DNA of 64,000 nt from an uncultured Flavobacteriaceae bacterium (GCA_947494695.1 CANLWB010000001.1:124001-188000); one strand, 5' to 3'. Positions 47,242 to 56,505 are shown, counted from the first letter of the stretch. Translations and numbers: made by a program. Notes: generated by a model from the sequence alone, not told the origin.

Positions 47242-47315
47242 TCCTCTTTAGCTCAGTTGGTTAGAGCATCTGACTGTTAATCAGAGGGTCCTTGGTTCGA
47301 GCCCAAGAAGAGGAG
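47242..47315 (+). tRNA. tRNA-Asn (GTT)
   Basis: A 74-nt cloverleaf: acceptor TCCTCTT pairs with AAGAGGA, the D arm is TAGCTCAGTTGGTTAGA, the anticodon loop is CTGTTAA with anticodon GTT at 47276-47278, and the T arm is GGTTCGAGCCC. Discriminator is G. CCA is not encoded. Confidence 0.97.
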
Positions 47316-47320
47316 CAAAA

Positions 47321-47349
47321 AACCCGATACGAAAGTATCGGGTTTTTTT
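47321..47349 (+). terminator. Terminator after tRNA-Asn
   Basis: A perfect 10-bp stem (AACCCGATAC with GTATCGGGTT) around a stable GAAA tetraloop, followed by T residues. Confidence 0.95.
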
Positions 47350-47647
47350 GTGGAACAGACTAAGAAGACGCTTGCCCTGAGTGAAGTCGAAGGGAGTCAA
47401 AAAGAGGAAAAGAGAAAAAGCGTCGTAAAAAGTGTAACGCTTTCATCTCTACATTTTTATTCCTGAAGTTTCTAAAGAATTTTATAGGAAAAACCCTTTT
47501 TCATATGAGGGTTTTTCCTTTCTAATTTAGAGGTGCTCTATTTAACTTTGTTGATAATGAGTGGTATGGGACGTTTGTTGATATTGAAACGTCTCCATTT
47601 AAGTACTATTTAATTTAATAAATAAGTAATCATTAAAACTAAGTATT
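47350..47647. other. Intergenic region with a dispersed-type repeat and a hairpin
   Basis: CCCTGAGTGAAGTCGAAGGG at 47375-47394 matches a short repeat commonly scattered through flavobacterial genomes (from recall). A perfect 12-bp inverted repeat at 47486-47519 (AGGAAAAACCCT with AGGGTTTTTCCT) is a terminator-like hairpin. No ORF. Confidence 0.6.
47486..47519. terminator. Hairpin, possible bidirectional terminator
   Basis: Two perfectly complementary 12-nt arms with a 10-nt spacer, rich in T on the right and A on the left. Confidence 0.6.
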
Positions 47648-47911
47648 ATGAAAGAGTATCGTGATGATGCTGTATTTACAGCATCTTTAGATGGCATTAA
47701 GTTGTCTAAGGAGCAAATTGAACGCATTGATAATGGTATTAAAAATGTTGTTCTCGCAGAATTAGCCGAAATAGATCATGAAGGCGATGTTGTTATGAAC
47801 CGAAAATTAGACCTCAATCCTAAATTTGATAAGATTGATTGGGGAGGAAGAACGCACGGCATTTGGATTGAAGATTTCGATAGATATAGAGGGCGGATTC
47901 AAGGGTTCTAG
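47648..47911 (+). CDS. Uncharacterised 87-residue protein
   Basis: The product starts MKEYRDDAVFTASLDGIKLS and has a helical region SKEQIERIDNGIKNVVLAELAEIDHEGD followed by a C-terminal part rich in Asp, Trp, Gly and Arg (WGGRTHGIWIEDFDRYRGRI). The layout, an acidic helical N-terminus and a short Gly/aromatic C-terminus, is like some peptide precursors, but no double-Gly cleavage site is clear. No signal or membrane helix. A Cys-rich 144-residue gene follows, separated by an inverted repeat. I do not recognise it. Confidence 0.65.
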   Translation: MKEYRDDAVFTASLDGIKLSKEQIERIDNGIKNVVLAELAEIDHEGDVVMNRKLDLNPKFDKIDWGGRTHGIWIEDFDRYRGRIQGF

Positions 47912-47921
47912 TTTAAGTCTA

Positions 47922-48020
47922 ATACCAATTGAGCTTTTATGCCTATTCAATTCAAATCATATCACATTCATGTATTAAAAGACGACATAGTTATGGGCTT
48001 TCTTAAAGTTCAATTGGTAT
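47922..48020. repeat. Inverted repeat between two small unknown genes
   Basis: ATACCAATTGAGCTTT (47922-47937) and AAAGTTCAATTGGTAT (48005-48020) are complementary over 16 bp with one mismatch and are separated by 67 bp. This may be a small mobile (MITE-like) element or a structured leader of the next gene. Confidence 0.6.
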
Positions 48021-48076
48021 GGTAAAACAACCTTTACGGATATAACGTGTTATTGTAAATCATTTAAATTTTTACT

Positions 48077-48511
48077 ATGGAAGATTCTAAAACGAAAAAT
48101 AATGAGAATTACTTATGCCCGAGCTATGTCGCTAAACCGGGAGCGGAGCTTTTTGGTATTATAAATTCTAACGGTCATGTCGATTATTTAAATACGACAA
48201 TAGCAATAAACGAAGACTTTATTGCTCGTGCTAATAAGGGAAGAACTCCGGAAAAAAGATTTCGTTTTGCAGGAAATTGTGCAAAATCCGGATGTAAACA
48301 GTGGAAGAATCACGAATGTGGGTTGGTTCATGACATTGTGGAAATCATAGAAAACCCGGTTTCGGAAGCGCTACAGCATTGCCCAATAAGGCAAAGGTGT
48401 CGATGGTATATGCAAAGAGCAGAGCAAGCTTGTGCGCAATGTAATGAAGTTGTAAGGAATATTGAAACTCAGCTAACCCAGCAACAATCTATTGAAGAAA
48501 CAACCACATAA
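48077..48511 (+). CDS. Uncharacterised Cys-rich protein, 144 residues
   Basis: Eight cysteines (14, 68, 73, 81, 102, 108, 119, 122) are arranged in two clusters, NCAKSGCKQWKNHEC and HCPIRQRC then CAQC. These look like a metal site, zinc or iron-sulfur. No signal, so probably cytoplasmic. The frame is intact and codon use normal. It is 166 bp downstream of the 87-residue gene in the same direction, so they may act together. I do not know the family. Confidence 0.75.
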   Translation: MEDSKTKNNENYLCPSYVAKPGAELFGIINSNGHVDYLNTTIAINEDFIARANKGRTPEKRFRFAGNCAKSGCKQWKNHECGLVHDIVEIIENPVSEALQHCPIRQRCRWYMQRAEQACAQCNEVVRNIETQLTQQQSIEETTT

Positions 48512-48600
48512 AATAAGCACAGGTATTCAAATTAAAGAAGACCATTGTTTCATCGTTTTATCTTAATATAACAACGGGCTAATACAAGAGTTTCATTATG

Positions 48601-48954
48601 TTAGCCATGTATGGCGCCTTTTGCCGCCTCAACCGTTTTTTTAGAATTGCCTATAAAAATGTCATCCCCATTAATTAGTACCGGCCTGCTTAAAAACGTA
48701 TAATGCTCTAAAATGTACTGCTTGTAGTCCCGCTCATCCAGTGATTGGTTTTTTAAGTCCATTTCTTTATACAGTTTTGAACGTTTACTAAAAAGAGATT
48801 CATAACTTCCGGAAAGTGCTTCCATCTCCTCTAATTGTTTAACTGTGATCGCTTCAGTTTTTATATCCTGCAGGACAAAATCAGATGGGAGGTTTAATTC
48901 CTTTAATATTCTAATACATGTACTACAGGTCTTTAAGTAATATACTTTTTTCAT
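48601..48954 (-). CDS. ArsC/Spx-family thioredoxin-fold protein
   Basis: The 117-residue protein is the size of ArsC-type arsenate reductases. It starts MKKVYYLKTCSTC, with redox Cys10 and Cys13, and RPVLINGDDIFIGNS holds the conserved Arg-Pro and cis-Pro loop. Two Cys close together suggest a Spx- or YffB-like form. It is probably cytoplasmic. No arsenic genes are near, so arsenate reduction is not implied. Confidence 0.9.
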   Translation of the reverse strand: MKKVYYLKTCSTCIRILKELNLPSDFVLQDIKTEAITVKQLEEMEALSGSYESLFSKRSKLYKEMDLKNQSLDERDYKQYILEHYTFLSRPVLINGDDIFIGNSKKTVEAAKGAIHG

Positions 48955-49048
48955 GAGATTTTATTCAGCTTAGATTTTGAAAACTATTTTTGATAAAATA
49001 AAAACAAATATATCTTTTCGAATTATCTTTATCAAAAAAATATAGACC

Positions 49049-49513
49049 ATGAATTTTACTTTTGATGTATTATCAAATACAAGAGAACAATTAATAGCTA
49101 TTTTAGAAAAAATAAGCTTAGAAGATCTGAATAAAATCCCTGAAAATTTTAATAATAATATCATATGGAATGTGGGACATATACTGGTAAGTGAGCATCT
49201 TTTGGTCCATAAGTTATCAGGTTTACCCACTACGTTGTCCGACGATATGATCAATACATATAGAAAAGGAACCAAACCAGAAAGGGATGTTGCACAGGAA
49301 GAAGTGAATGAGATGAAAAGGTTATTGCTTTCAACCATTGAAAAGACGAAAGAAGATTATAAAAACAATATCTTTAAAAACTATAATGAATATACGGTTT
49401 CTACAACAGGAAATACATTAAGACAAGTCGATGACGCCATACAGTTTGCCCTTTATCACGAAGGTCTACATATAGGATATATTATGGCACTTCGTAAAGT
49501 TATTAACTGCTAA
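49049..49513 (+). CDS. DinB-family protein
   Basis: The 154-residue protein has the four-helix DinB/YfiT fold: NIIWNVGHILVSEHLL near residue 45 and the final FALYHEGLHIGYIM carry the His residues that bind a divalent metal. Members act as thiol-dependent transferases or have unknown roles. The gene is single and lies upstream of the Cys/Met PLP enzyme gene (91 bp apart, same direction), which may or may not be linked. Confidence 0.9.
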   Translation: MNFTFDVLSNTREQLIAILEKISLEDLNKIPENFNNNIIWNVGHILVSEHLLVHKLSGLPTTLSDDMINTYRKGTKPERDVAQEEVNEMKRLLLSTIEKTKEDYKNNIFKNYNEYTVSTTGNTLRQVDDAIQFALYHEGLHIGYIMALRKVINC

Positions 49514-49603
49514 TAGTTGGCTAATTAATAGATGATTTGGCTTGGGTTTAAGGGTTTGAATGCATTTAATTAAACCGTATATTACATTTACAAAAACTAA
49601 AAA

Positions 49604-50743
49604 ATGAAATTTAATACAAAGGTTATACACGGCGGACAGGAACATGATAAGGCTTATGGAGCAGTTATGCCTCCTATTTATCAAACTTCAACATATGCTC
49701 AAACAACCCCCGGAGGGCATAAAGGCTATGAGTATTCCAGAACACATAACCCAACCAGAAATGCCTTAGAAAATGCTTTGGCCAGTATAGAAAATGGAAC
49801 ATATGGCTTGGCATTTGGCTCGGGGTTGGCTGCTATAGATGCGGTTATGAAATTATTAAAGCCAGGTGATGAGGTCGTGTCGACTAACGATCTCTATGGA
49901 GGATCCTTTCGTTTGTTTACTAGTATTTTCCAAAGCTTTGGAATAAAGTTTCATTTTATTGGTATGCAACAAGCTTCGAATATTGAGGCTTATATTAATG
50001 ATAATACCAAGCTAATTTGGGTTGAAACACCAACTAACCCAATGATGAACATTATTGATATTAAAGCAGTGTCTGTAATAGCCAAGAAGCACGACGTTTT
50101 ACTAGCAGTGGACAATACCTTTGCAACACCATATTTACAACAACCTCTAGATTTAGGAGCAGATATTGTTATGCATTCAGCAACTAAATATTTAGGAGGG
50201 CATAGCGATGTTGTTATGGGAGCATTAATTGCAAATGATAAGGAGCTAGCCGATAGGCTTTACTTTATACAGAATGCTAGTGGTGCTGTTTGCGGGCCAC
50301 AAGATAGTTTTTTAGTTTTAAGAGGAATAAAAACATTACATATTAGAATGCAACGCCATTGCGAAAACGGTAAAGCTGTTGCAGAATTTTTAGCAAAGCA
50401 TCCCAAAATTGATAAGGTGTATTGGCCAGGTTTTGAAGATCACCCTAACCATGGCATTGCGAAATCTCAAATGAAAGACTTTGGAGGTATGATTTCTTTT
50501 ACTACAAAAGGGAATGATATGAAGGAATCGATCAGGATTGTTGAACATCTAAAAATCTTTACTTTGGCAGAATCTTTAGGAGGTGTAGAATCACTTTCTG
50601 GACACCCTGCAAGTATGACACATGCAAGTATTCCGAAAGAAGAAAGGGAAAAAACAGGTGTTGTCGATTCCTTAATTCGCTTAAGTGTTGGAATAGAAGA
50701 TATAGATGACTTAATTGCAGATTTGGAGCAAGCTTTGAATTGA
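49604..50743 (+). CDS. Cystathionine gamma-synthase/lyase-type PLP enzyme
   Basis: The 379-residue protein is of the Cys/Met-metabolism PLP family. The PLP Lys is Lys195 in HSATKYLGGHSD; the phosphate-binding and substrate segments (YEYSRTHNPTRNALE, ETPTNPMM, VDNTFATPYLQ) are intact. It could be a cystathionine gamma-synthase, gamma-lyase or methionine gamma-lyase; sequence alone does not decide. It converges with the outer-membrane-type gene downstream. Confidence 0.93.
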   Translation: MKFNTKVIHGGQEHDKAYGAVMPPIYQTSTYAQTTPGGHKGYEYSRTHNPTRNALENALASIENGTYGLAFGSGLAAIDAVMKLLKPGDEVVSTNDLYGGSFRLFTSIFQSFGIKFHFIGMQQASNIEAYINDNTKLIWVETPTNPMMNIIDIKAVSVIAKKHDVLLAVDNTFATPYLQQPLDLGADIVMHSATKYLGGHSDVVMGALIANDKELADRLYFIQNASGAVCGPQDSFLVLRGIKTLHIRMQRHCENGKAVAEFLAKHPKIDKVYWPGFEDHPNHGIAKSQMKDFGGMISFTTKGNDMKESIRIVEHLKIFTLAESLGGVESLSGHPASMTHASIPKEEREKTGVVDSLIRLSVGIEDIDDLIADLEQALN

Positions 50744-50769
50744 TCCAAACGAGTTGTCTATAATTCTTA

Positions 50770-51573
50770 TTAGTTCAAATAATAGATATAACCAACGCTA
50801 ACCCACAGTAACCAATCGTTACTTTTATTAAATTCTAATTGGTGGTTAAGACCATCCACCCAATCATTGAAGTAGTATTGCCATCTCATGTCTATCATAA
50901 CATCCGACATTCGATTGATTTTATAACGGGTACCTATACCCGCCACCATAGACCAGGCACTACCGGGTGATGCGTCTACAGAACCAGGAGCCCAGTCTGC
51001 ATAAAAATTACTGGGTTCATTGACGTCTCCTGTTAAAAGCGGATCGGGATTTTGATAGTTCGTAGCAACCTCTGGTGAAAAAGATGTATAATGTACCCCT
51101 AAACAAGCAAAAGGAGCAAATTTGGTACTAAAAGCCTGAAAAGAACGAATACTTAGAGGGTAAAATTCCAACTGTGTCCCTATGTCAAGGTTTTTTGATA
51201 CACCAGTATGTCCTCTAAGTTGTTGTGCCCGAACGCCAGTTTTGCTAGGGTCAACAAATTCTCCAAAATGTTCAAGTTTGGTTCTGTTATAGGATATTTC
51301 GTTTCGTATTTTAAAATGATCGTTAAAATAAGTATCTGCAGTATAGCAATTACAGTCAGCTCTATAAGAGAAATTTATGTAATGCACAATTCCAATTCCA
51401 AATCCGGAATTTCCAAAGTTTGTTTTGGAATCTTTTCGACTTCCATAATCCGACCTAAACTGCAGAGGGCCAGCAATAATACCAATTTCATGAGAAAAAC
51501 CGAGTTGAGCAGTTGCTGTTTGAAAAATAAGAAAGAAACAGAAAGCAGTAGCTAAATATTTAATGTTAAGCAT
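50770..51573 (-). CDS. Outer-membrane-type protein with signal peptide (THC0290_0291-like)
   Basis: I start at ATG 51573 (MLNIKYLATAFCFFLIF signal, ending ATAQ); the frame from 51690 adds 39 residues across the promoter. The 267-residue product is strand-rich with many aromatic residues (LGFSHEIGIIAGPLQFRSDY, WLLWVSVGYIYYLN), consistent with a small outer-membrane barrel or periplasmic beta protein found in Flavobacteriaceae. Function is unknown. It is divergent from gdhA and has a well-formed promoter (TTG 51636-51638, 19-bp spacer, TATATTTG 51609-51616, minus strand). Confidence 0.8.
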   Translation of the reverse strand: MLNIKYLATAFCFFLIFQTATAQLGFSHEIGIIAGPLQFRSDYGSRKDSKTNFGNSGFGIGIVHYINFSYRADCNCYTADTYFNDHFKIRNEISYNRTKLEHFGEFVDPSKTGVRAQQLRGHTGVSKNLDIGTQLEFYPLSIRSFQAFSTKFAPFACLGVHYTSFSPEVATNYQNPDPLLTGDVNEPSNFYADWAPGSVDASPGSAWSMVAGIGTRYKINRMSDVMIDMRWQYYFNDWVDGLNHQLEFNKSNDWLLWVSVGYIYYLN

Positions 51574-51959
51574 AGTAACGTTTTGTTTTTTGGAGGCATT
51601 ACCGACGACAAATATAGAAAAACTCGGTAAACTGGCAAATTTTATCGACAAACTAACAATATTTTGGTGGTTATTATCAAATATATACAAATTATTTTAT
51701 TGTCAAATTCTTGCCAGAAGGTTTAATTTAAAGATAACATGACTAATATTTTCTTATCGTAGACTACCTCTAGCGTGTATGTAAAATCTGATTAACAATT
51801 AAATAGAAGGGCTAAAACCTAAACACTATAAATTCTAGTAATATCACATTGAAATTATTTATTGCGAATTTCAAAAAAAAACTACCTTTTTTTTAAAGAT
51901 ACCGTATATTTGCTTCCTTAAATTACCTGTTTTATAAATAATTATACAATATTGTATCT
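51574..51959. promoter_or_regulatory. Divergent promoter region of the barrel gene and gdhA
   Basis: Contains the minus-strand promoter TTG-N19-TATATTTG at 51609-51638 and a plus-strand TATATTTG at 51905-51912 for gdhA. No palindrome or riboswitch was recognised. Confidence 0.6.
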
Positions 51960-53303
51960 ATGAAAAGTAATGTTGAATCGTTTTTAGACCTAGTAAAAAA
52001 GAGAAATGGTAATGAACCAGAGTTTTTACAGGCGGTGGAAGAAGTCGCTGAAACTGTAATTCCATATATTATTGAAAATGACATTTATTATGGCAAAAAT
52101 ATTCTTTTGAGAATGGTAGAGCCAGAACGTGTTATTATGTTTAGAGTTTGTTGGGTTGACGATAAAGGAGAAATACAAGTCAATAGAGGCTATAGAATTC
52201 AAATGAATTCGGCCATTGGACCATATAAAGGAGGGCTGCGTTTTCACCCGAGTGTAAATCTTAGTATATTAAAGTTCTTGGCATTCGAGCAAGTGTTTAA
52301 AAATAGTCTTACAACCTTACCCATGGGAGGAGGAAAAGGAGGTAGCGATTTCGATCCTAAAGGTAAAAGTGACAATGAAATTATGCGTTTCTGTCACGCT
52401 TTTATGAGCGAGTTGTTTAGACACATAGGACACAATACAGATGTTCCAGCCGGGGATATTGGTGTTGGAGCAAGGGAAATTGGATTTCTTTTTGGGATGT
52501 ATAAAAAAATTAGAAACACCTTTACTGGTGTTTTAACAGGAAAAGGAATGTCATGGGGAGGTTCGTTAATTAGACCAGAAGCGACAGGTTACGGTACTGT
52601 TTATTTTGCCGAAAAAATGCTTGAAACCAAGGGAGATAGTTTTGAGGGTAAAAATGTAGTAGTTTCTGGATCTGGTAACGTGGCTCAGTATGCTGCAGAA
52701 AAAGCATTACAACTTGGCGGAAAGGTGTTAACACTTTCGGATTCTTCCGGGTATATTTATGACGAAGAGGGTATAGATGAGGAAAAATTAGCCTTTGTTA
52801 TGGAACTAAAAAATGTGAAAAGAGGACGAATTAGCGATTACTTAGAGGTATATCCTAATGCCAAATTTGTGAAAGGAAAAACACCTTGGGAAGTTAAATG
52901 CGATATCGCATTGCCCTGTGCAACTCAAAATGAGTTGGGCGAAGATGATGCCAATATACTGCTAGATAATGGTTGTATATGTATAAGCGAAGGAGCTAAT
53001 ATGCCGTCTACCAAGGGAGCCGTTGATGCGTTCCATAAGGCTAAAGTTTTATTTGCTCCTGGAAAAGCTTCTAATGCAGGGGGTGTAGCTACATCTGGTC
53101 TTGAAATGACTCAAAACTCACTTAGGTTTAATTGGACCCGAGAGGAAGTTGATTTAAAACTAAAAGAGATCATGTCGAATATTCACGATTCATGTATTGA
53201 GTATGGAAAAAGTGAAGATGGTTACATCGATTATGTGAAAGGAGCAAACATTGCCGGATTTGTAAAAGTGGCAGATGCTATGCTCGCTCAGGGGATTGTG
53301 TAA
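51960..53303 (+). CDS. gdhA: NADP-type glutamate dehydrogenase
   Basis: The 447-residue protein is a hexameric GDH (GdhA class), making glutamate from 2-oxoglutarate and ammonia. PMGGGKGGSDFDPKGKSD holds the catalytic Lys, PAGDIGVGAREI the catalytic Asp region, and VVSGSGNVAQYAAEKA the dinucleotide-binding fold. Length is normal and the motifs are intact. It ends before a terminator at 53336. Confidence 0.97.
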   Translation: MKSNVESFLDLVKKRNGNEPEFLQAVEEVAETVIPYIIENDIYYGKNILLRMVEPERVIMFRVCWVDDKGEIQVNRGYRIQMNSAIGPYKGGLRFHPSVNLSILKFLAFEQVFKNSLTTLPMGGGKGGSDFDPKGKSDNEIMRFCHAFMSELFRHIGHNTDVPAGDIGVGAREIGFLFGMYKKIRNTFTGVLTGKGMSWGGSLIRPEATGYGTVYFAEKMLETKGDSFEGKNVVVSGSGNVAQYAAEKALQLGGKVLTLSDSSGYIYDEEGIDEEKLAFVMELKNVKRGRISDYLEVYPNAKFVKGKTPWEVKCDIALPCATQNELGEDDANILLDNGCICISEGANMPSTKGAVDAFHKAKVLFAPGKASNAGGVATSGLEMTQNSLRFNWTREEVDLKLKEIMSNIHDSCIEYGKSEDGYIDYVKGANIAGFVKVADAMLAQGIV

Positions 53304-53335
53304 TGTAATTTTACAACAAATACGTTAATAGATAG

Positions 53336-53365
53336 AAGCTTCTCATTTTTATGAGGAGCTTTTTG
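53336..53365 (+). terminator. Terminator after gdhA
   Basis: An 11-bp stem with one G-T pair (53336-53346 with 53351-53361), a TTTT loop and a T run. Confidence 0.8.
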
Positions 53366-53430
53366 CTTTAAAATATATTATTTTAATCTATAACTCGTTA
53401 GTTATAGATATATTTGAATATCTAAATTAA

Positions 53431-55782
53431 ATGGCTCGTATGATTAAAAAAGTTATAACTTTCTTTGTTTTCTTGCTCTCTTTACAACAGTTTTCTCAGG
53501 ATTTTTCTGCAACATGGACCGGGCATTTCTCTTATAATAATATAAAAGACATGTCTTATGGAAATAATAAGATTTATGCTGCAGCAGAAAATGCTATTTT
53601 TAGTTTAGATCCCCAAACAGATGAAATACAGGAGTTTACGACAGTAAATGGGCTTTCTGGAGAAACGATTTCAACGATTTATTATAGTGAAGTTTACGAA
53701 TTGATGATTATTGGATATGAAAATGGTCTCATAGAAATTGCTTTTGATAATGAAGATGACATTCTTTCGATAGTAGATATTCTAGATAAGCCTACAATTT
53801 CACCAGATAATAAGAGAATAAATCACTTTAACTCTTATGAAAACCTAATATATATATCAACGAATTTTGGTATTTCGGTTTTCGACCTGGAGAAATTAGA
53901 GTTTGGTGACACCTATCTTATTGGTAATGGGGGAAGTCAAATACGGGTCAATCAAACGACTATTTTTGGTGATTTCATTTATGCAGCATGTGAAGATGGT
54001 AGTGGTATAAGAAAAGGGCAGGTGATGAGTCCAAATCTTATCGACTTTCAAAATTGGCAATTAGTTACTTCTGGCAATTGGTTGTCAATAGAGACTCAGG
54101 TAGATCAGCTTTATGCAATTGGCACGAATCGAAGAATTTACCAAATAGTTAATGATGTGTTATCAGAAGCTTTTTTATACAGTGATAGACCTGTAGACAT
54201 GAGGGTAATTAATGATAATTTAGTTGTTACAACGACAAATAATGTATACGTTTATGATACGGCTTTTAATGTGATATCTCAAGTATCTATCGACCCTACT
54301 TTTACTACCCAATATACTGCTGCTATAGTAGACTTAGATCATGTTTATGTTGGTACTAAAGATTTTGGAGTATTAAAAACGCCATTAGCGAACCCTGTTG
54401 TATTGGAAGAAATACATCCTGAGGGGCCATTGCTAAACACTCCCTTTTCTTTAGAAACAGAATCAAATGGGGTGTGGGTTACTTTTGGTGATTTTACACA
54501 AAGCTATAACCCTTCTCCTTTGAGAGAATATGGAGTAAGTCACTTAACAGATGAGACATGGAAAAATATTCCTTACGACAGCTTATTTGATTCAAAAAAC
54601 TTGAATAGAATTTCTATAAATCCATTGAACCCAGAACAGGTGTTTATTAGCTCATTTCAAGATGGGCTGTTGGAGATTAATAATGATACACCAACAATAC
54701 GATATGATCAAACAAACAGTGGGTTGGAGTCTTTAGTGTTACCGGGAAGCCCTGATTTTGTTAGCCTAAGGGTTTCTGGATCAACTTTTGATGAAAATGG
54801 TCTGTTATGGACAATAACTTCTTTGACCGAGCGCCCATTAAAGTCTTATAACCCTGGTAGTAATCAGTGGGTCAGTTATAGCTTTTCGGATATAATTGAT
54901 AATCCAATTAATGATAATTTAGGGTTTAATAATATTGTTATAGATCCATTGGGAACTAAATTTATTGCTTCCTTTTCAAAGGGACTTATTGGGTTTAATG
55001 AAAGTGGGAATTTATTAAAGAGTATTAATGACGAGGCGATTGGTTTTCCTTCTAAATCTGTGCGTGCACTAGCTATTGATAATAGAGGACAGTTGTGGAT
55101 AGGAACCCATAGAGGATTAAGAGTTTTGTTTAATACTTCGGATTTTTTTACCGATAACAATGTGAGTGTACGTGAAATTATTATTGAAGAAGATGGTATA
55201 GCGAAGGAACTATTGTTTGAGCAGTTCATTACAGATATAGAGGTAGATGGATCAAATAACAAGTGGATTAGTACATCAGATTCAGGATTGTTCTATTTTT
55301 CGTCGGACGGCCAAAAAACAATATTTCATTTTACCAAAGAAAATTCACCATTGCCTACTAATAACATTCGAGATGTCTCTTTAGATGAAACAAATGGAAT
55401 TGTTTATATAGCAACAAGTAAAGGTTTGGTATCTTTTAAATCTGGAAGTTCTAGTCCTTTGGAAAATCTAGAAAGTGCTCATGTATATCCAAATCCTGTT
55501 AGACCTGCTTTTAATATCGTTGATGAGAAAGTTAAGATTAAAGATGTTTCGGAAAATGTAAATATTAAGATTACAGATATAGAAGGGAATTTAGTAGCAG
55601 AAGCACAATCTAGAACAAATCAGAGGCATAGCGGATATAACCTTGAAATAGACGGCGGAACAGCCTATTGGAATGGGAAGAATATGGCGAATAATATTGT
55701 GGCTTCCGGGGTGTATTTAATAATGCTTTCGGATTTAGATTCATTCGAAACGAAAGTTTTGAAGTTAATGGTGGTTAGATAA
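53431..55782 (+). CDS. porZ: Type IX secretion system protein PorZ
   Basis: The 783-residue protein has a signal peptide, two beta-propellers (blades such as WIGTHRGLRVLFNT and GIVYIATSKGLVSFKSGS), and a C-terminal beta domain (from about 690, HVYPNPVRPAFNI). This is the PorZ arrangement, a surface protein of the T9SS attachment complex that delivers anionic LPS to cargo. The last domain resembles the sorting domains of its cargo, including the two glycoside hydrolases in this window. The -7 element TATATTTG lies at 53409-53416. Its stop overlaps the recO start. Confidence 0.9.
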   Translation: MARMIKKVITFFVFLLSLQQFSQDFSATWTGHFSYNNIKDMSYGNNKIYAAAENAIFSLDPQTDEIQEFTTVNGLSGETISTIYYSEVYELMIIGYENGLIEIAFDNEDDILSIVDILDKPTISPDNKRINHFNSYENLIYISTNFGISVFDLEKLEFGDTYLIGNGGSQIRVNQTTIFGDFIYAACEDGSGIRKGQVMSPNLIDFQNWQLVTSGNWLSIETQVDQLYAIGTNRRIYQIVNDVLSEAFLYSDRPVDMRVINDNLVVTTTNNVYVYDTAFNVISQVSIDPTFTTQYTAAIVDLDHVYVGTKDFGVLKTPLANPVVLEEIHPEGPLLNTPFSLETESNGVWVTFGDFTQSYNPSPLREYGVSHLTDETWKNIPYDSLFDSKNLNRISINPLNPEQVFISSFQDGLLEINNDTPTIRYDQTNSGLESLVLPGSPDFVSLRVSGSTFDENGLLWTITSLTERPLKSYNPGSNQWVSYSFSDIIDNPINDNLGFNNIVIDPLGTKFIASFSKGLIGFNESGNLLKSINDEAIGFPSKSVRALAIDNRGQLWIGTHRGLRVLFNTSDFFTDNNVSVREIIIEEDGIAKELLFEQFITDIEVDGSNNKWISTSDSGLFYFSSDGQKTIFHFTKENSPLPTNNIRDVSLDETNGIVYIATSKGLVSFKSGSSSPLENLESAHVYPNPVRPAFNIVDEKVKIKDVSENVNIKITDIEGNLVAEAQSRTNQRHSGYNLEIDGGTAYWNGKNMANNIVASGVYLIMLSDLDSFETKVLKLMVVR

Positions 55783-56501
55783 TGTTAATTACAACGCATG
55801 CTATAGTTTTATCTAAATTGAAATACAGAGATAACGATTTAATAGTTAGATGTTATACTCAAAAACTAGGTGTTGTAAGCTTTCTACTTAGAGGTGTTTT
55901 AAAGCGTAAAAAAGGAAATTCCAAAGCGGCTTACTTTCAACTGCTCTCACAACTTCAGTTGGTTGTGATGTATAAAAACAACAGATCATTACAGACCATA
56001 AAAGAAACCAAGTTCAATAACATTTATCAAACCTTACACACGAATGTTTTAAAGAGTTCGATTGTTATGTTCTTATCTGAAGTATTATCAAATGTTCTGC
56101 AGGAGGAAGAGGAGAACGAAACACTTTATAGTTATATTGAAACAACACTACTGTGGTTGGACACGCATCTGGAATATTCGAACTTTCATTTGCTTTTTTT
56201 ACTTAATTTAACGAGGTATTTGGGGTTCTATCCAGATACAAAGCAAATTGACTATCCCTATTTTAATTTAAGTGAGGGTAAATTTGAGCAAACATCGCAT
56301 GATAGATATACTATTTTTGGCGAAAATTTAACACTTTTAAAACAGCTTTTAGGCACAACATTTGATGCATTGTCTAAAGTAGAAATTAATGCTAAACAAA
56401 GACAGTCATTTTTAAGTATGATATTGCTATATTTTGAACTACATTTGGGAAGTTTTAAGACGCCGAAGTCGTTGCAGATATTTAATCAAGTTTTTAATTG
56501 A
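55782..56501 (+). CDS. recO: DNA repair protein RecO
   Basis: The 239-residue protein has the N-terminal OB fold (ITTHAIVLSKLKYRDNDLIVRCYTQ) and a helical C-terminal part, as in RecO that works with RecR to load RecA. The length is normal. It starts at the last base of the porZ stop codon (55782), so the two are translationally coupled, an arrangement seen in Bacteroidota. The zinc Cys cluster of some RecO proteins is absent. Confidence 0.93.
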   Translation: MLITTHAIVLSKLKYRDNDLIVRCYTQKLGVVSFLLRGVLKRKKGNSKAAYFQLLSQLQLVVMYKNNRSLQTIKETKFNNIYQTLHTNVLKSSIVMFLSEVLSNVLQEEEENETLYSYIETTLLWLDTHLEYSNFHLLFLLNLTRYLGFYPDTKQIDYPYFNLSEGKFEQTSHDRYTIFGENLTLLKQLLGTTFDALSKVEINAKQRQSFLSMILLYFELHLGSFKTPKSLQIFNQVFN

Positions 56502-56505
56502 AAGC

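Noticed and set aside
49514-49603. Possible SAM riboswitch before the Cys/Met PLP gene
   Set aside because: The 90-bp gap is too short and lacks the conserved junction sequences and helices.
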